The notes under the pieces: model-generated
The model's database searches: none
Seen by the model: the letters and a program-made list of their open reading frames with translations, nothing else
Told to the model about the DNA's origin: nothing
Made by a program: the position numbers and the translations under genes
Shown: one piece after another, positions 27,401 through 35,316 of the stretch
Layout: every line of letters begins with the position of its first letter
Position numbering within the stretch: the first letter of the stretch is position 1
Assembly (NCBI RefSeq): GCF_009720775.1
Contig: NZ_WNKW01000001.1
Location: 930,001 to 994,000, forward strand
Direction of reading: 5' to 3'
Source of the DNA: Pseudoduganella danionis
Lineage (GTDB): Bacteria > Pseudomonadota > Gammaproteobacteria > Burkholderiales > Burkholderiaceae_D
DNA length: 64,000 nt

Positions 27401-28698
27401 GCAGCTTTGGTCGTGGTGATCTGATCGACGCCATCATTGCCGATATCCGCGCCCAGATCACCATCTCCGTGCTGACCAGCGACTTCAAACCCGAGACGCT
27501 GCCCGCGCACCACTTCATGAATTTCAAGGTGATCGACGAGCATGGCCGCCAGCTCGATATGGGGCGTAATCTGGCGACGCTGCAGGCCGAATTCGGCACG
27601 CAGGCACGCGAAAGCTTCCAGAAAATGGCCGAGGCCAATGGCGGGCAGGGCGTCAGCATGCGTGCGCTCAGCACCAGTGGCGGCAAGGTGCCGGCGAAGA
27701 CGCCAGTGCAGTATGGCGCGGCTACGGCCCAGCCAGCGGCGCAGGCCGGCGCTGCGGCGGGTGCTGCAGGTGCGAAAAGCGGTCACGCGCAGCCTGCGGC
27801 GGGCGCTGGCAATGCCGCTAGCGGCTCGAGTACCGCCAACGGCATTACGCTCAATGGGCTGACTAGCTGGACTTTCGGCGAGCTGCCGGAACTGCTGGAA
27901 ATCGTGCAGGGCAAGCTGACGCTGATCGGTTTCCCTGCGCTGGTGGACAAGGGGACGCACTGCGATCTGGAAGTGTTCGATGATCCGACCGTGGCGGCAC
28001 GTACCCATCGCGCCGGCCTGCGTCGTCTGTTCGCCTTACAGATGAAGGACCAGATCAAGTTCATCGAAAAGAGCATCCCCAATCTGCAGCAGATGGGCAT
28101 GCAGTTCATGAGCATGGGTACGCAGGAAGAACTGCGCGAGCAGATCATCCAGAAGGCGCTGGACATCGCCTGCCTGCAGGACCCGTTGCCGCTTGATGCC
28201 GCCAGCTTCGCCAAGCGCAAGGATGAAGGCAAGTCGCGGCTGGTGCTGCTGGTGAACGAGATCGCGCGCCTGCTGTCGCAGGTGCTGACCGAATTCCACG
28301 GCATGCCCAAGCGTCTGCAAGGCCTGCCTGCGGCCGTGGCCAGCGATATGCAGGCGCAGTTGCAGGGGCTGGTGAACAAGCGCTTCCTGATGGATAACGA
28401 GTACAGCCAGCTGGCGCACTTCCCGCGCTACCTGAAGGCGATGAATGTGCGAATCGAGAAGATGCGCGGCGATCCATCGCGCGACGCCAAACAGATGGCG
28501 GAATGGCAGCAGGCAGCGCAGCTTTACCTGCGCGCTGCACGCGACAAATCGGCGGGCCGGAATACCGATCCGAAGATGGTGGAGTTCCGCTGGATGCTGG
28601 AAGAATTGCGTGTCTCGCTGTTTGCACAGGAGCTGCGTACGCCTATGCCGGTGTCGGTCAAGCGCTTGCAGAAAGTGTGGGAATCGATGCAGCGCTGA
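24478..28698 (+). CDS. hrpA: ATP-dependent RNA helicase HrpA (DEAH box)
   Basis: 1406 residues, slightly longer than the usual 1300. Residues 1-85 form a basic Pro/Gln-rich disordered tail. The helicase core has GETGSGKTTQLPK near 120, DEAH near 215 and SATID near 250, then the HA2, OB and DUF3418 C-terminal parts. An Ala/Gly-rich insertion of about 55 residues (1064-1122) separates the OB region from the last segment. HrpA handles stalled ribosomes and mRNA. It is divergent from argA with 55 bp between the starts; a strong terminator follows. Confidence 0.96.
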   Translation: MSDVRNQPKNPQNRPAQRSPQGRKPDQPPRPKPAQSAGQAAAQPVVQPARQGGARQPQGERKQREQRPRLTPEEQAAREAERLFRNPLPEISYPEDLPVSGRRHEIAEALQGHQVIIVSGETGSGKTTQLPKICLELGRGQKGLIGHTQPRRIAASSTAKRIAQELGAPLGVHVGFKVRFADTLTKGASVKLMTDGILLAETQTDPLLKNYDTIIIDEAHERSLNIDFLLGYLKQLLPRRPDLKVIITSATIDADRFARHFGTAEKPAPVIEVSGRLYKVEVRYRPIDSDVPNPAVANAEGKGQRTAAAREKRDLIDAVVDGVDEVARIGSGDVLVFLPGEREIRDVAEALRKHHPPHVEILPLFARLSAEEQERVFRTTNARRIVLATNVAETSLTVPGIRYVVDAGLARVKRYSYRNKVEQLQIEPIAQSAANQRAGRCGRVADGVCIRLYDEQEFLQRPKFTEPEILRSSLASVILRMKTLHLADVETFPFIEPPLARAIADGYQLLQELGAVDEYNQITPLGKKLAKLPLDPRVGRMILAAQDNVCLDEMLIIAAALSVQDPRDRPMEHQQAADEAHKKFADEKSEFLSYLKIWKWFENAIEHKKTNRQLMDNCRTNFLSQLRLREWRDVHSQLLTIVKEQGWRLNEAPATYENLHLALLTGLLGNIGFKSDDEPGAGYLGARGIKFNIWPGSSLLKKPGKWVMAAELVDTTRLYARCVAQIQPEWLEKVGGHLLKKSWGEPRWEKRAAQVTASERATLYGLVVYSQRRINYGQFNPSEAREIFIRDALVGGDYDTRAPFFAHNHKLVKEIENLEHKSRRLDVLVDDELIAAFYDKLLPADIVNGAGFEKWHKQATLDNPKLLYLNRDELMRHEAAGVTTDLFPKTMAVTGLELQLTYHFEPGSVRDGVTMAVPLYALNQLPRERCEWLVPGMLKEKVHLLLKSLPQKLRRHCVPLPDYAARFCERVQEAGSFGRGDLIDAIIADIRAQITISVLTSDFKPETLPAHHFMNFKVIDEHGRQLDMGRNLATLQAEFGTQARESFQKMAEANGGQGVSMRALSTSGGKVPAKTPVQYGAATAQPAAQAGAAAGAAGAKSGHAQPAAGAGNAASGSSTANGITLNGLTSWTFGELPELLEIVQGKLTLIGFPALVDKGTHCDLEVFDDPTVAARTHRAGLRRLFALQMKDQIKFIEKSIPNLQQMGMQFMSMGTQEELREQIIQKALDIACLQDPLPLDAASFAKRKDEGKSRLVLLVNEIARLLSQVLTEFHGMPKRLQGLPAAVASDMQAQLQGLVNKRFLMDNEYSQLAHFPRYLKAMNVRIEKMRGDPSRDAKQMAEWQQAAQLYLRAARDKSAGRNTDPKMVEFRWMLEELRVSLFAQELRTPMPVSVKRLQKVWESMQR

Positions 28699-28719
28699 TG
28701 CGGCTGCAGGATTAAGCTG

Positions 28720-28759
28720 AAAGGGCGCGGCCGCGGTATCGTGGTCGCGCCCTTTTTTT
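28720..28759 (+). terminator. Rho-independent terminator of hrpA
   Basis: GGGCGCGGCC pairs with GGTCGCGCCC (one G-T pair) with flanking AAA/TTT, then seven Ts. Confidence 0.93.
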
Positions 28760-28772
28760 GTGGACGGGCAGC

Positions 28773-30017
28773 TTAGAGCAGGAAGGCCAGTACCGCCACG
28801 GCAGTCGGCGCCAGTGCGCCCAGCAGCAGGCCGATGGCACCAATGGAGGCGTCGCGGAAGCCGTGGCGCAGCAGCGCGGCACCGGCCGGATTGGGCGCGT
28901 TGGCGATCACCGTCAGGCCGCCACCGGCCACGGCGCCTGCCACCAGCATGTATTGCGACTGCGCGCTGATGCCCTGTATCAGCGAACCGAGATAGGTCAG
29001 CGCAGCGTTATCCGTAATCGCCGTCAGCCCCAGGGCGCTGAAGAATAGCGCGGTTGGCGCCAGACTTTCCACGATAGGCTGCAACCACCATTGCTGCATC
29101 CCGCCCAGCACCACCAGACCGGCGAGGAAGAAGCCTACCAGCAGGCCTTCCTTGATGATCAGCGGCTGCTGGTAGCGCTGGTAGGCGATGGTAAAGCCGA
29201 GGAACAGCATGAATAGGCCGAGGAACAGCACAGGGTGGTGGCTGAACACCACCACCAGCGCCAGAAAGGCCAGATGCACGGCGCTCACCAGCAGCGGCAC
29301 GGGCGCGCTGTCGCTATCGCTATTGGTGTGCGGGCGCAGATGGCGCGCCAGTATGGCCGTGATGACCGTGGCGTTGAACAGCACGGCCAGCGCCGCGCGC
29401 CAGCCGAAATGTTGGGCCATGAAGGCGCTATCCCACTGCCAGGTAGTGGCCACCATCAGCACGGGTGGGGCGGCGTAGGCTGTCAGCGTGCCGCCTATCG
29501 ACACGTTCACGAACAGCACGCCCAGTGCCGCATATTTAAGCCGCTCCGGCATATCGTCGCGGAACACCAGCGGCGCCAGCATCAGCGCGGCGAGCGTCAT
29601 GGCGGCCGGCTCGGTAATCAGCGAGCCACTGAGCGGCACCAGCGCCATGCCGAACCAGACCAGAGCCAGCTCGGTGCGCAACGGCAGCAACCGCGCCAGA
29701 CCACCCAGCAGGCCCTGTACTACGGCCAGCACGGGGCGCGAGGCGGCTACCACCATCACGGTGAACACGAACAGCGGTTCGGTGTACTGGCGCGATTCGG
29801 CATAGGCGATGGCGCTCTCGCCACCGCCGACGATGGCCATGCTGATGATCAGCACGATGGCCCAGAAGCCGAACACCACTTCCACTTCGCCGAGCAGGTG
29901 GAACAGGCCCGCGTGGCGCGGGTGGCGGTGGGCCAGCTGTTCGATGGATTTGGCGGCAAAGGTATGCAGCAGTGCCAGACCAAACAGGATGGCGCCCAGC
30001 AGTTGTACAGTGTGCAA
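28773..30017 (-). CDS. Putative Na+/H+ antiporter
   Basis: 414 residues, about eleven to twelve hydrophobic segments and few soluble parts. The conserved block SGSLITEPAAMTLAALML near 130 and SIGGTLTAYAAPPVLMVATTW near 180 match the putative Na+/H+ antiporter family (Pfam Na_H_antiport_3). Members are predicted inner-membrane ion exchangers; the transported ion has not been shown. The start appears to be TTG at 30017: AAGGAT lies 7 bp upstream and no in-frame ATG occurs in the first 60 codons. It is convergent with hrpA. Confidence 0.82.
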   Translation of the reverse strand: MHTVQLLGAILFGLALLHTFAAKSIEQLAHRHPRHAGLFHLLGEVEVVFGFWAIVLIISMAIVGGGESAIAYAESRQYTEPLFVFTVMVVAASRPVLAVVQGLLGGLARLLPLRTELALVWFGMALVPLSGSLITEPAAMTLAALMLAPLVFRDDMPERLKYAALGVLFVNVSIGGTLTAYAAPPVLMVATTWQWDSAFMAQHFGWRAALAVLFNATVITAILARHLRPHTNSDSDSAPVPLLVSAVHLAFLALVVVFSHHPVLFLGLFMLFLGFTIAYQRYQQPLIIKEGLLVGFFLAGLVVLGGMQQWWLQPIVESLAPTALFFSALGLTAITDNAALTYLGSLIQGISAQSQYMLVAGAVAGGGLTVIANAPNPAGAALLRHGFRDASIGAIGLLLGALAPTAVAVLAFLL

Positions 30018-30122
30018 AGTTAATCCTTGTCCAATGATTTAAATGGCTAGATAGTCATCTTACAACATGCTGCGTACGCTACAGAAGAATGCCGGATCGG
30101 ATGGTGTATCCTAGTCCGAATT

Positions 30123-30140
30123 AAGACTGAAATTAGTCTT
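30123..30140. promoter_or_regulatory. Inverted repeat before the toxin-antitoxin pair, candidate autoregulatory operator
   Basis: AAGACT, 6 bp, AGTCTT, 26 bp before the antitoxin ATG. A further AGTC at about 30114 extends the alternating pattern. Phd/YefM antitoxins usually bind such repeats in their own promoter. Confidence 0.45.
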
Positions 30141-30166
30141 TATCTCTTTGTTGTCGAGGTTTGAGC

Positions 30167-30439
30167 ATGAAATTTTCCACGCAGGTAAAACCTATCAGCT
30201 ATCTCAAAAGCCATACGGCCGAGATTGTGAAGGAGCTCACGGAGCATCGTCAGCCTTTACTGATTACCCAGAATGGCGAAGCCAAACTGGTGGTCATGGA
30301 CGTCCAGAGCTATGAGGAGCAGGAAGAGACGCTGGCCCTACTTAAACTGCTGGCGATGGGAAATCATGAAATCGAGCAGGGCAAGTTCCGTGATGCCGAA
30401 GAGGTGTTTGCCGAACTCGATAAGGCCGATGAGGTATGA
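30167..30439 (+). CDS. Type II antitoxin, Phd/YefM family
   Basis: 90 residues. The N-terminal half (KPISYLKSHTAEIVKELTEHRQPLLITQNGEAKLVVMD) is the Phd/YefM DNA-binding fold. The acidic C-terminus (AEEVFAELDKADE) should wrap the toxin. ATG 30167 has GAGG 7 bp upstream; a TTG two codons earlier is less likely. The stop overlaps the toxin start (ATGA), typical of toxin-antitoxin pairs. Confidence 0.93.
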   Translation: MKFSTQVKPISYLKSHTAEIVKELTEHRQPLLITQNGEAKLVVMDVQSYEEQEETLALLKLLAMGNHEIEQGKFRDAEEVFAELDKADEV

Positions 30440-30765
30440 CGCATCGCGTTGTTCTCCTCGCTTCGGCTGAGCAAGATCTGAAAGACCTGAGAGCCTATCT
30501 GCTCAAGAATTTTTCTTCCGACACATGGGCTAGCTCTTACGCCCTGATCAAACACACCATACGCCAGTTGCAGCACTTCCCGCAGGCTGGAACCATTCCT
30601 GACGAACTGGAAAAGTTGCACCTTGCGCAATACCGGCAGGCACTGGCAGGGATGAACCGCATCATTTACGAAGTCCGGCAGGAAGTGATTTACGTTCATA
30701 TGATTGTCGATGTGCGGCGTGATATGAAAAGCTTGCTGACGCGACGACTATTGCGCCTCACATAG
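30436..30765 (+). CDS. Type II toxin, RelE/ParE superfamily
   Basis: 109 residues. The pattern ASAEQDLKDLRAYL at the start, AGTIPDEL in the middle and a basic C-terminus after IIYEVRQEVIYVHMIVDVRRDMKSLL fits the ParE branch, which acts on gyrase, more than ribosome-dependent RelE. That split is inference. It is coupled to the antitoxin by ATGA. Its last 8 bp overlap the end of the convergent esterase gene, so the pair is tucked tightly between two conserved loci, as in small mobile modules. Confidence 0.92.
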   Translation: MTHRVVLLASAEQDLKDLRAYLLKNFSSDTWASSYALIKHTIRQLQHFPQAGTIPDELEKLHLAQYRQALAGMNRIIYEVRQEVIYVHMIVDVRRDMKSLLTRRLLRLT

Positions 30766-32362
30766 CCTGGCCCAGTAGTTGTAGCAGACCGTCGGCAAAG
30801 CTGTTGCGCCAGTGTTCGTAGCCGTGGGCTGCGGCATATTCGCGGTAGCTGGCGGCATAGCCTTTGGCCTGTAGTACATGCAGCAGATGGCGGCTGGTGT
30901 CGCGGATGCCGGGCTGGTTGTCCCGTCCCAGCTCGAACAGGCCCGCTTCCAGATGGATCTGCAAGGGCTGGCGCGGCGTGCTGGCGATCTGCTCAGTCAG
31001 CCATTCGGCCGGACGGCTGTAGCGCTGCGCCTGTTCCCAGCCCGGCGCCCACCAGAAGGAGCCGGACTGGCTATACACTTTGCCGAACAGCTCGGGGTGG
31101 CTGTAGCCGGCCCAGACGGCGGCCAGTCCGCCATAGCTGGCGCCAGCGATTACGGTGCGGCTGGCCGGTGCGGACAGGCCGCGTGCCTGCGCCCAGGGCA
31201 TCAGCTCTTCGGCCAGAAAACGGGCGAAGGCCGGATTGGGCGGTAATTCCTGGCTGCGGGTTTCATTGCTGGGGTTGTGGATGAAGATGGCCGCCGTGCG
31301 TGGCAGGCGGCCGCTGGCGATCAGATTGTCCAGTATCACCGGTGTCGGCACGTCGCGCGTATAGTGCTCGCCGTCGAACACCACCAGCAGGGCACGCTGC
31401 GGGTCGTTCGCTTGCCAGCCAGCCGGCCGATACAGCTGGATTTCGCGGCTGTTGCCCAGTATCTGGCTAGGCAGGCGCAGGCTTTCCAGACTGCCGGCGG
31501 CCACGCCCGGCCGCGGCGCGTTCCAGATGGCGACTGGTGCGGCCGGTAATTCGAACAGGCTCTCGCCATCGTATTGGTCCAGCGGTGCGGCGATGCTGCT
31601 ATGCGGGTTGAGCGGATCGCGCTGGGCCGTGGCGAGGATGGCGCGGCGGCGGATGTGCGGCGCCGCGTTCAGTTCGGGAACATCCGGTGCCAGCCGGTAG
31701 GCCAGCCGGGTGCTGTCAGGCAGGCGGTAGCTGCGGTACCAGACATCGGTGCCGGGCAAATGCTGCAGTTCCTCGTGGTCGGCCGATGGTCCGCCAAACA
31801 GGCGCACGCCCCGTTCGGCGCCGCGCCACAGGAAGGTCACCAGTGTTTCGTGTTCGGCCAGCGGCGGCGTGACGCCCGTGCTTTCTACCAGCGGGGTGGT
31901 GCTATGACGGAGTTCGGCCCAGAAGGCTTCCAGTCCGGCCGGCTGCTGCAGTAGTGCCCTTAGCCGCGGGCTGTCCGGCAGCTGGGCGGGGGCGGTCTGT
32001 GCCGTGCGGGGCACTTGTTGCAGCAGTTCCAGCCGGTAGTCGCCGGCCTGCGGTGCTCTGACGTCGAGCCGGTAAGGGCCAGCCGCACCGGCCACGAACA
32101 TGAATTCTTCAGTGTCGCGCTTGCCCTGACTGAGGACGCGTACGCGCTGGCCGTTTTTGTCCAGCAGCACCAGTCGCATGCCATGACCGCTTAGGCGGCC
32201 TTGCACATAATCGCCCGGCTGGAGCGTGAGCTGATGTTCGCGGCTGGATTTGGCCGCCAGCGTGCCGCTGTAGACGGGGAGTTCAGCGGCGCAGAGGGCG
32301 GCGCTCAGGCCGGAAAACAGCAAAGCGGGCAGGACGATGGAAAGAGGCAGGCGGCGCGGCAT
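30758..32362 (-). CDS. Periplasmic enterochelin-esterase-like hydrolase
   Basis: 534 residues from ATG 32362, with AAGGA 6 bp upstream; the frame continues to 32626 but that part overlaps the divergent receptor gene. A Sec signal (MPRRLPLSIVLPALLFSGLSA) precedes a beta-rich pre-domain. Then come an enterochelin-esterase N-terminal domain (VRLFGGPS...LPGTDVWYRSY) and an alpha/beta esterase domain with nucleophile GASYGG near 410. Such enzymes cut ester bonds of tri-catechol siderophores to free iron; the export signal places this one in the periplasm. It is divergent from a TonB receptor across a Fur box. Confidence 0.88.
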   Translation of the reverse strand: MPRRLPLSIVLPALLFSGLSAALCAAELPVYSGTLAAKSSREHQLTLQPGDYVQGRLSGHGMRLVLLDKNGQRVRVLSQGKRDTEEFMFVAGAAGPYRLDVRAPQAGDYRLELLQQVPRTAQTAPAQLPDSPRLRALLQQPAGLEAFWAELRHSTTPLVESTGVTPPLAEHETLVTFLWRGAERGVRLFGGPSADHEELQHLPGTDVWYRSYRLPDSTRLAYRLAPDVPELNAAPHIRRRAILATAQRDPLNPHSSIAAPLDQYDGESLFELPAAPVAIWNAPRPGVAAGSLESLRLPSQILGNSREIQLYRPAGWQANDPQRALLVVFDGEHYTRDVPTPVILDNLIASGRLPRTAAIFIHNPSNETRSQELPPNPAFARFLAEELMPWAQARGLSAPASRTVIAGASYGGLAAVWAGYSHPELFGKVYSQSGSFWWAPGWEQAQRYSRPAEWLTEQIASTPRQPLQIHLEAGLFELGRDNQPGIRDTSRHLLHVLQAKGYAASYREYAAAHGYEHWRNSFADGLLQLLGQAM

Positions 32363-32395
32363 GAGGGTTCCTTGTAAAAATGTAATGGGTGAATG

Positions 32396-32424
32396 TTGCA
32401 AATGATAATGATTCTCATTACAAT
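32396..32424 (+). promoter_or_regulatory. Fur-controlled promoter of the siderophore receptor
   Basis: TTGCAA (32396-32401), 17 bp, TACAAT (32419-32424). Between and over the -10 lies GATAATGATTCTCATTACA (32404-32422), 15 of 19 matches to the consensus Fur box. The site is shared with the divergent esterase gene. Confidence 0.85.
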
Positions 32425-32486
32425 AATAAAGTAAATTCACTCGCTCGCCAGCAGACGCCAGCCAGCCTTCATCTTTCGGAGAAAAT

Positions 32487-34649
32487 ATGGCGCTGCAAAT
32501 TACCCCTATCGCCCTGGCGATAGCGATGCTGTCCCTGCCGCATTGGGCAGTGGCACAAACCCAAGAGAATAAGGACAAGACTCCCCCCGCCGAAACTACG
32601 CTGCCGACCGTGCAGGTTTCCGCCACGCTGGAACGGGCTGGCGATCTGCCGGCCGCCTATGCAGGCGGGCAGGTGGCGCGCGGTGCGCGGTTGGGCCTGC
32701 TGGGCAATCAGGACGTGATGGATGTTCCGTTCAACATCACCAGCTATACGGCCCAGCTGATCGAAGACCAGGGCGCCAGAACGGTGGCCGATGTACTCAA
32801 CAACGATCCGTCGGTGCGCTTCACCACCTCGGGCTCGCATGCTTACGAGAATTTCCGTTTGCGCGGTTTCGATGTGCATTCGTCCGATCTGGCCATTAAC
32901 GGCCTGTACGGGCTGGCACCGCTGGGCCATGCTTCGCTGGAATTTGCCGAGCGGGTGGAAGTGTTCAAAGGCCCGAGCGCCATGTTTGCCGGTATGGCGC
33001 CTAGCGGCGGCGTAGGCGGCACCATCAATCTGGTGCCCAAGCGCGCTGCCGATACGCCGCTGACCCGGGTTAGCGTGGGCTATCAGACTGAGAACCAGCT
33101 GTCGACCAGCATCGATGCAGGGCGTCGCTTCGGCAGTGCCAAGGAATTCGGCGTGCGCGTGAATGGGGCGTATAGCGATGGCGAAGCCGCCCTGAAAGGT
33201 CAGGACAAGACGCATCGCTTCTTTTCCACGGCACTGGATTACCGCGGCACTGCGCTGACGGCCTCGCTTGATGTGTACGACAGCAAGGACAAGTTCAGCG
33301 GTGGCTCGGCCGCCATGTTTGGCTTTGCCAGCCCCAACCTGCCGGCCGCACCGGATGGCAACATCAATATGCTCAGTTCGGCGGCGGGTGAGCTGGCTAG
33401 CCGGGCCATCATTGCCCGTGCCGAATACGCCGTGAACAGCCAGCTCGCGCTGTTTGCCAGCGTAGGCGCCCGAACCCATGATTATTCGGGCTGGGTGAAC
33501 GGCACCCATGTGCACAATATTCAATCGAATGGCAATGCCCAGGTGCGCGGCGTGGCCCAGCGTGGCTATGACGATAGCCATGCGGCCGAAGCGGGAGCAC
33601 GACTGTTTGTTTCGGCCGCCGGCATCAGCCATGATCTGGTGCTGCAGGCCACCCGGCTGGAGCTGGAATCTGGCAGCCTGTCGAATGTGACGGGCATGGT
33701 GGCGACCAATATCTACCAGCCCGTGGCACCGCCGCTGCCGGCCATGCCTGCACTGTACGTGCCGAAAGGCAGTAGCGCTACGCTGTCCAGTCTGGCGCTG
33801 GTCGATAACCTCGTGCTGCTGCAGGACCGTTTGCGCCTGACCGTGGGCGTGCGCCAGCAGCAGGTACAGCAGCGTAGCTATAACCCTGCCGGTGGGGTAA
33901 CGGCCAATTACGACGAGGCCGCGCTGACGCCGGCCATGGGCGTGGTATTCAAACCTTGGGGCGAGGGGCTGGCACTGTATGCCAGCTATGTGCAGGGCCT
34001 GAGCCAGGGCGCCAGCGTGAAGTTGGCGAATGGCTATGTGAGCGACCAGACCTTCAAGCCCTACAAGACGGCCCAGCGCGAACTGGGGGTGAAGTGGAAT
34101 GCCGGGCGCTACACCCATACGGCGGATTATTTCGAGATCGCCAAGCCGGAGCTGATTACCACCGGCACGGCCCCCAAGCTGCTGGCTTCCGACAGCGGCG
34201 AATCGCAGGTGCGCGGGGTCGAGTGGAATACCTTCGGCCAGATTCTGCCGTCCCTGAGTGTGCTGGGCGGGCTGTCCTATACCAAGAGCGAGCTGACCAA
34301 GTCTGCCGGCGGCATCAATCAGGGCAATGAGTTGTTCGGCGTGCCGCGCTGGCAAGCCAATCTGGGCACGGAGTGGGATACGCCGCTGGCAGGCGTACAC
34401 CTGAATGCACGCGTGATCGCCACTTCCAAGCAATATCTGAACAATGCCAACACCTACCAGATTCCGGGCTGGGGCCAGCTGGACGTGGGCGGCCGCTATG
34501 AAACCCGGCTGGCGCAGCACCGTGCTGTGCTGCGGCTGAGCATCAACAATCTGCTCGACCGCGCTTACTACTCGGGCAGCTTTGCCGAACCCCGCGCCAC
34601 GCTGGCGCTGGGACGTACCGTGCAGACTTCGCTGTCGGTCGATTTCTAA
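32487..34649 (+). CDS. TonB-dependent siderophore receptor
   Basis: 720 residues. A signal peptide (cleavage after AVAQ near residue 29) is followed by a likely TonB box (LPTVQVSATLE), a plug domain (VMDVPFNITSYTAQLIEDQGARTVADVLNNDPSVR) and a 22-strand barrel ending in the outer-membrane Phe (LSVDF). GGVGGTINLVPKRA in the plug is typical of siderophore receptors. It imports a ferric siderophore into the periplasm, energised by TonB-ExbB-ExbD (not in window). The promoter carries a Fur box. A strong terminator separates it from three downstream membrane-protein genes. Confidence 0.95.
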   Translation: MALQITPIALAIAMLSLPHWAVAQTQENKDKTPPAETTLPTVQVSATLERAGDLPAAYAGGQVARGARLGLLGNQDVMDVPFNITSYTAQLIEDQGARTVADVLNNDPSVRFTTSGSHAYENFRLRGFDVHSSDLAINGLYGLAPLGHASLEFAERVEVFKGPSAMFAGMAPSGGVGGTINLVPKRAADTPLTRVSVGYQTENQLSTSIDAGRRFGSAKEFGVRVNGAYSDGEAALKGQDKTHRFFSTALDYRGTALTASLDVYDSKDKFSGGSAAMFGFASPNLPAAPDGNINMLSSAAGELASRAIIARAEYAVNSQLALFASVGARTHDYSGWVNGTHVHNIQSNGNAQVRGVAQRGYDDSHAAEAGARLFVSAAGISHDLVLQATRLELESGSLSNVTGMVATNIYQPVAPPLPAMPALYVPKGSSATLSSLALVDNLVLLQDRLRLTVGVRQQQVQQRSYNPAGGVTANYDEAALTPAMGVVFKPWGEGLALYASYVQGLSQGASVKLANGYVSDQTFKPYKTAQRELGVKWNAGRYTHTADYFEIAKPELITTGTAPKLLASDSGESQVRGVEWNTFGQILPSLSVLGGLSYTKSELTKSAGGINQGNELFGVPRWQANLGTEWDTPLAGVHLNARVIATSKQYLNNANTYQIPGWGQLDVGGRYETRLAQHRAVLRLSINNLLDRAYYSGSFAEPRATLALGRTVQTSLSVDF

Positions 34650-34669
34650 GCGGGTTCCGCTCCACCCGT

Positions 34670-34709
34670 CGTGCCGCGCGTGCCGCTTGCGCGCGGCACG
34701 GTTTTCTTT
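34670..34709 (+). terminator. Rho-independent terminator after the receptor gene
   Basis: CGTGCCGCGCG pairs perfectly with CGCGCGGCACG (11 bp, 9 nt loop), followed by GTTTTCTTT. It lies inside the iron locus and may reduce readthrough into the small membrane genes. Confidence 0.88.
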
Positions 34710-34737
34710 CGCTTTGCTGCCCTGTGGCCTGTGTCCT

Positions 34738-35013
34738 ATGTCCTATTCTTTTCTCTTGAGCTTGCTGGCCCAATGTGCCGGCACTGTGCTGCTATATCTG
34801 GCCTCGCCTAAGCAGCACTGGCTGGCCACGCCGCTGGCAGCCCGGCCGGCCCGTGCGCTGGCCTGCGTCCTGTTGCTGGCTGCGCTGGCCGGTCTGCTGC
34901 ACAGCTTCCAGCTCGCGGCGGCGCTGTTCGTCTTCCTTCACGTGCTGATGCTGCTATTGCTGCTTCTGCCTTATTGCGGGGCGTGGCTGGTGTTGCGCCG
35001 GAGGGCAGTCTGA
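34738..35013 (+). CDS. Small integral membrane protein, DUF3325-like
   Basis: 91 residues from ATG 34738, three hydrophobic segments. The pattern of a first helix, LYLASPKQHW, then two long Leu-rich helices resembles the DUF3325 proteins found beside TonB receptors and PepSY proteins; family assignment is tentative. The upstream extension in the same frame runs into the receptor gene and is very Arg/Pro-rich, so it was not used. Its stop overlaps the next start (TGATG). Confidence 0.7.
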   Translation: MSYSFLLSLLAQCAGTVLLYLASPKQHWLATPLAARPARALACVLLLAALAGLLHSFQLAAALFVFLHVLMLLLLLLPYCGAWLVLRRRAV

Positions 35014-35303
35014 TGGCGCGCCCGCAAGCGGCGCCCATTGCGCGCGACTGGCTAGGCAAAACGCTGGCCGGCATCCTGCTGGGATTCACCCTGGCACTGG
35101 GCTGTTCCGCGCTGTTTGTCTGGCTGGCAGCGAGCCTGCCGCAGTCGGCCCGTAGCCAGTTAGCCATGTGGCTGCTGGCGCCCGTCTGGATAGGCGTGCT
35201 GGGCGGCGTGTTTTTCTTCCGTAGCGGCAAACAGGCGTGGCTATGGCTGGGCGCAGCAAATCTGCTGGTGTTCCTCATTCCCATTCTCGGCCGTCATTTC
35301 TAA
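35013..35303 (+). CDS. Small integral membrane protein, DUF3649-like
   Basis: 96 residues from ATG 35013, with GGAGGGC about 8 bp upstream and start/stop overlap with the previous gene. Three hydrophobic segments. Similar small proteins (DUF3649) accompany PepSY ferrisiderophore proteins in iron loci of Pseudomonas and Burkholderiales; the match here is by context and topology only. The PepSY gene follows after 13 bp. Confidence 0.7.
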   Translation: MARPQAAPIARDWLGKTLAGILLGFTLALGCSALFVWLAASLPQSARSQLAMWLLAPVWIGVLGGVFFFRSGKQAWLWLGAANLLVFLIPILGRHF

Positions 35304-35316
35304 TTCAGGCAGCATC

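Noticed and set aside
32429..32443. HexR-like core GTAAATT-ACT before the TonB receptor
   Set aside because: Only about 10 of 15 positions match and it lies downstream of a convincing Fur promoter; likely chance.
32469..34520. 683-codon open frame on the minus strand opposite the TonB receptor gene
   Set aside because: Composition is rich in His, Arg, Gln and Gly and has no domain; it mirrors the codon pattern of the well-supported receptor on the other strand.
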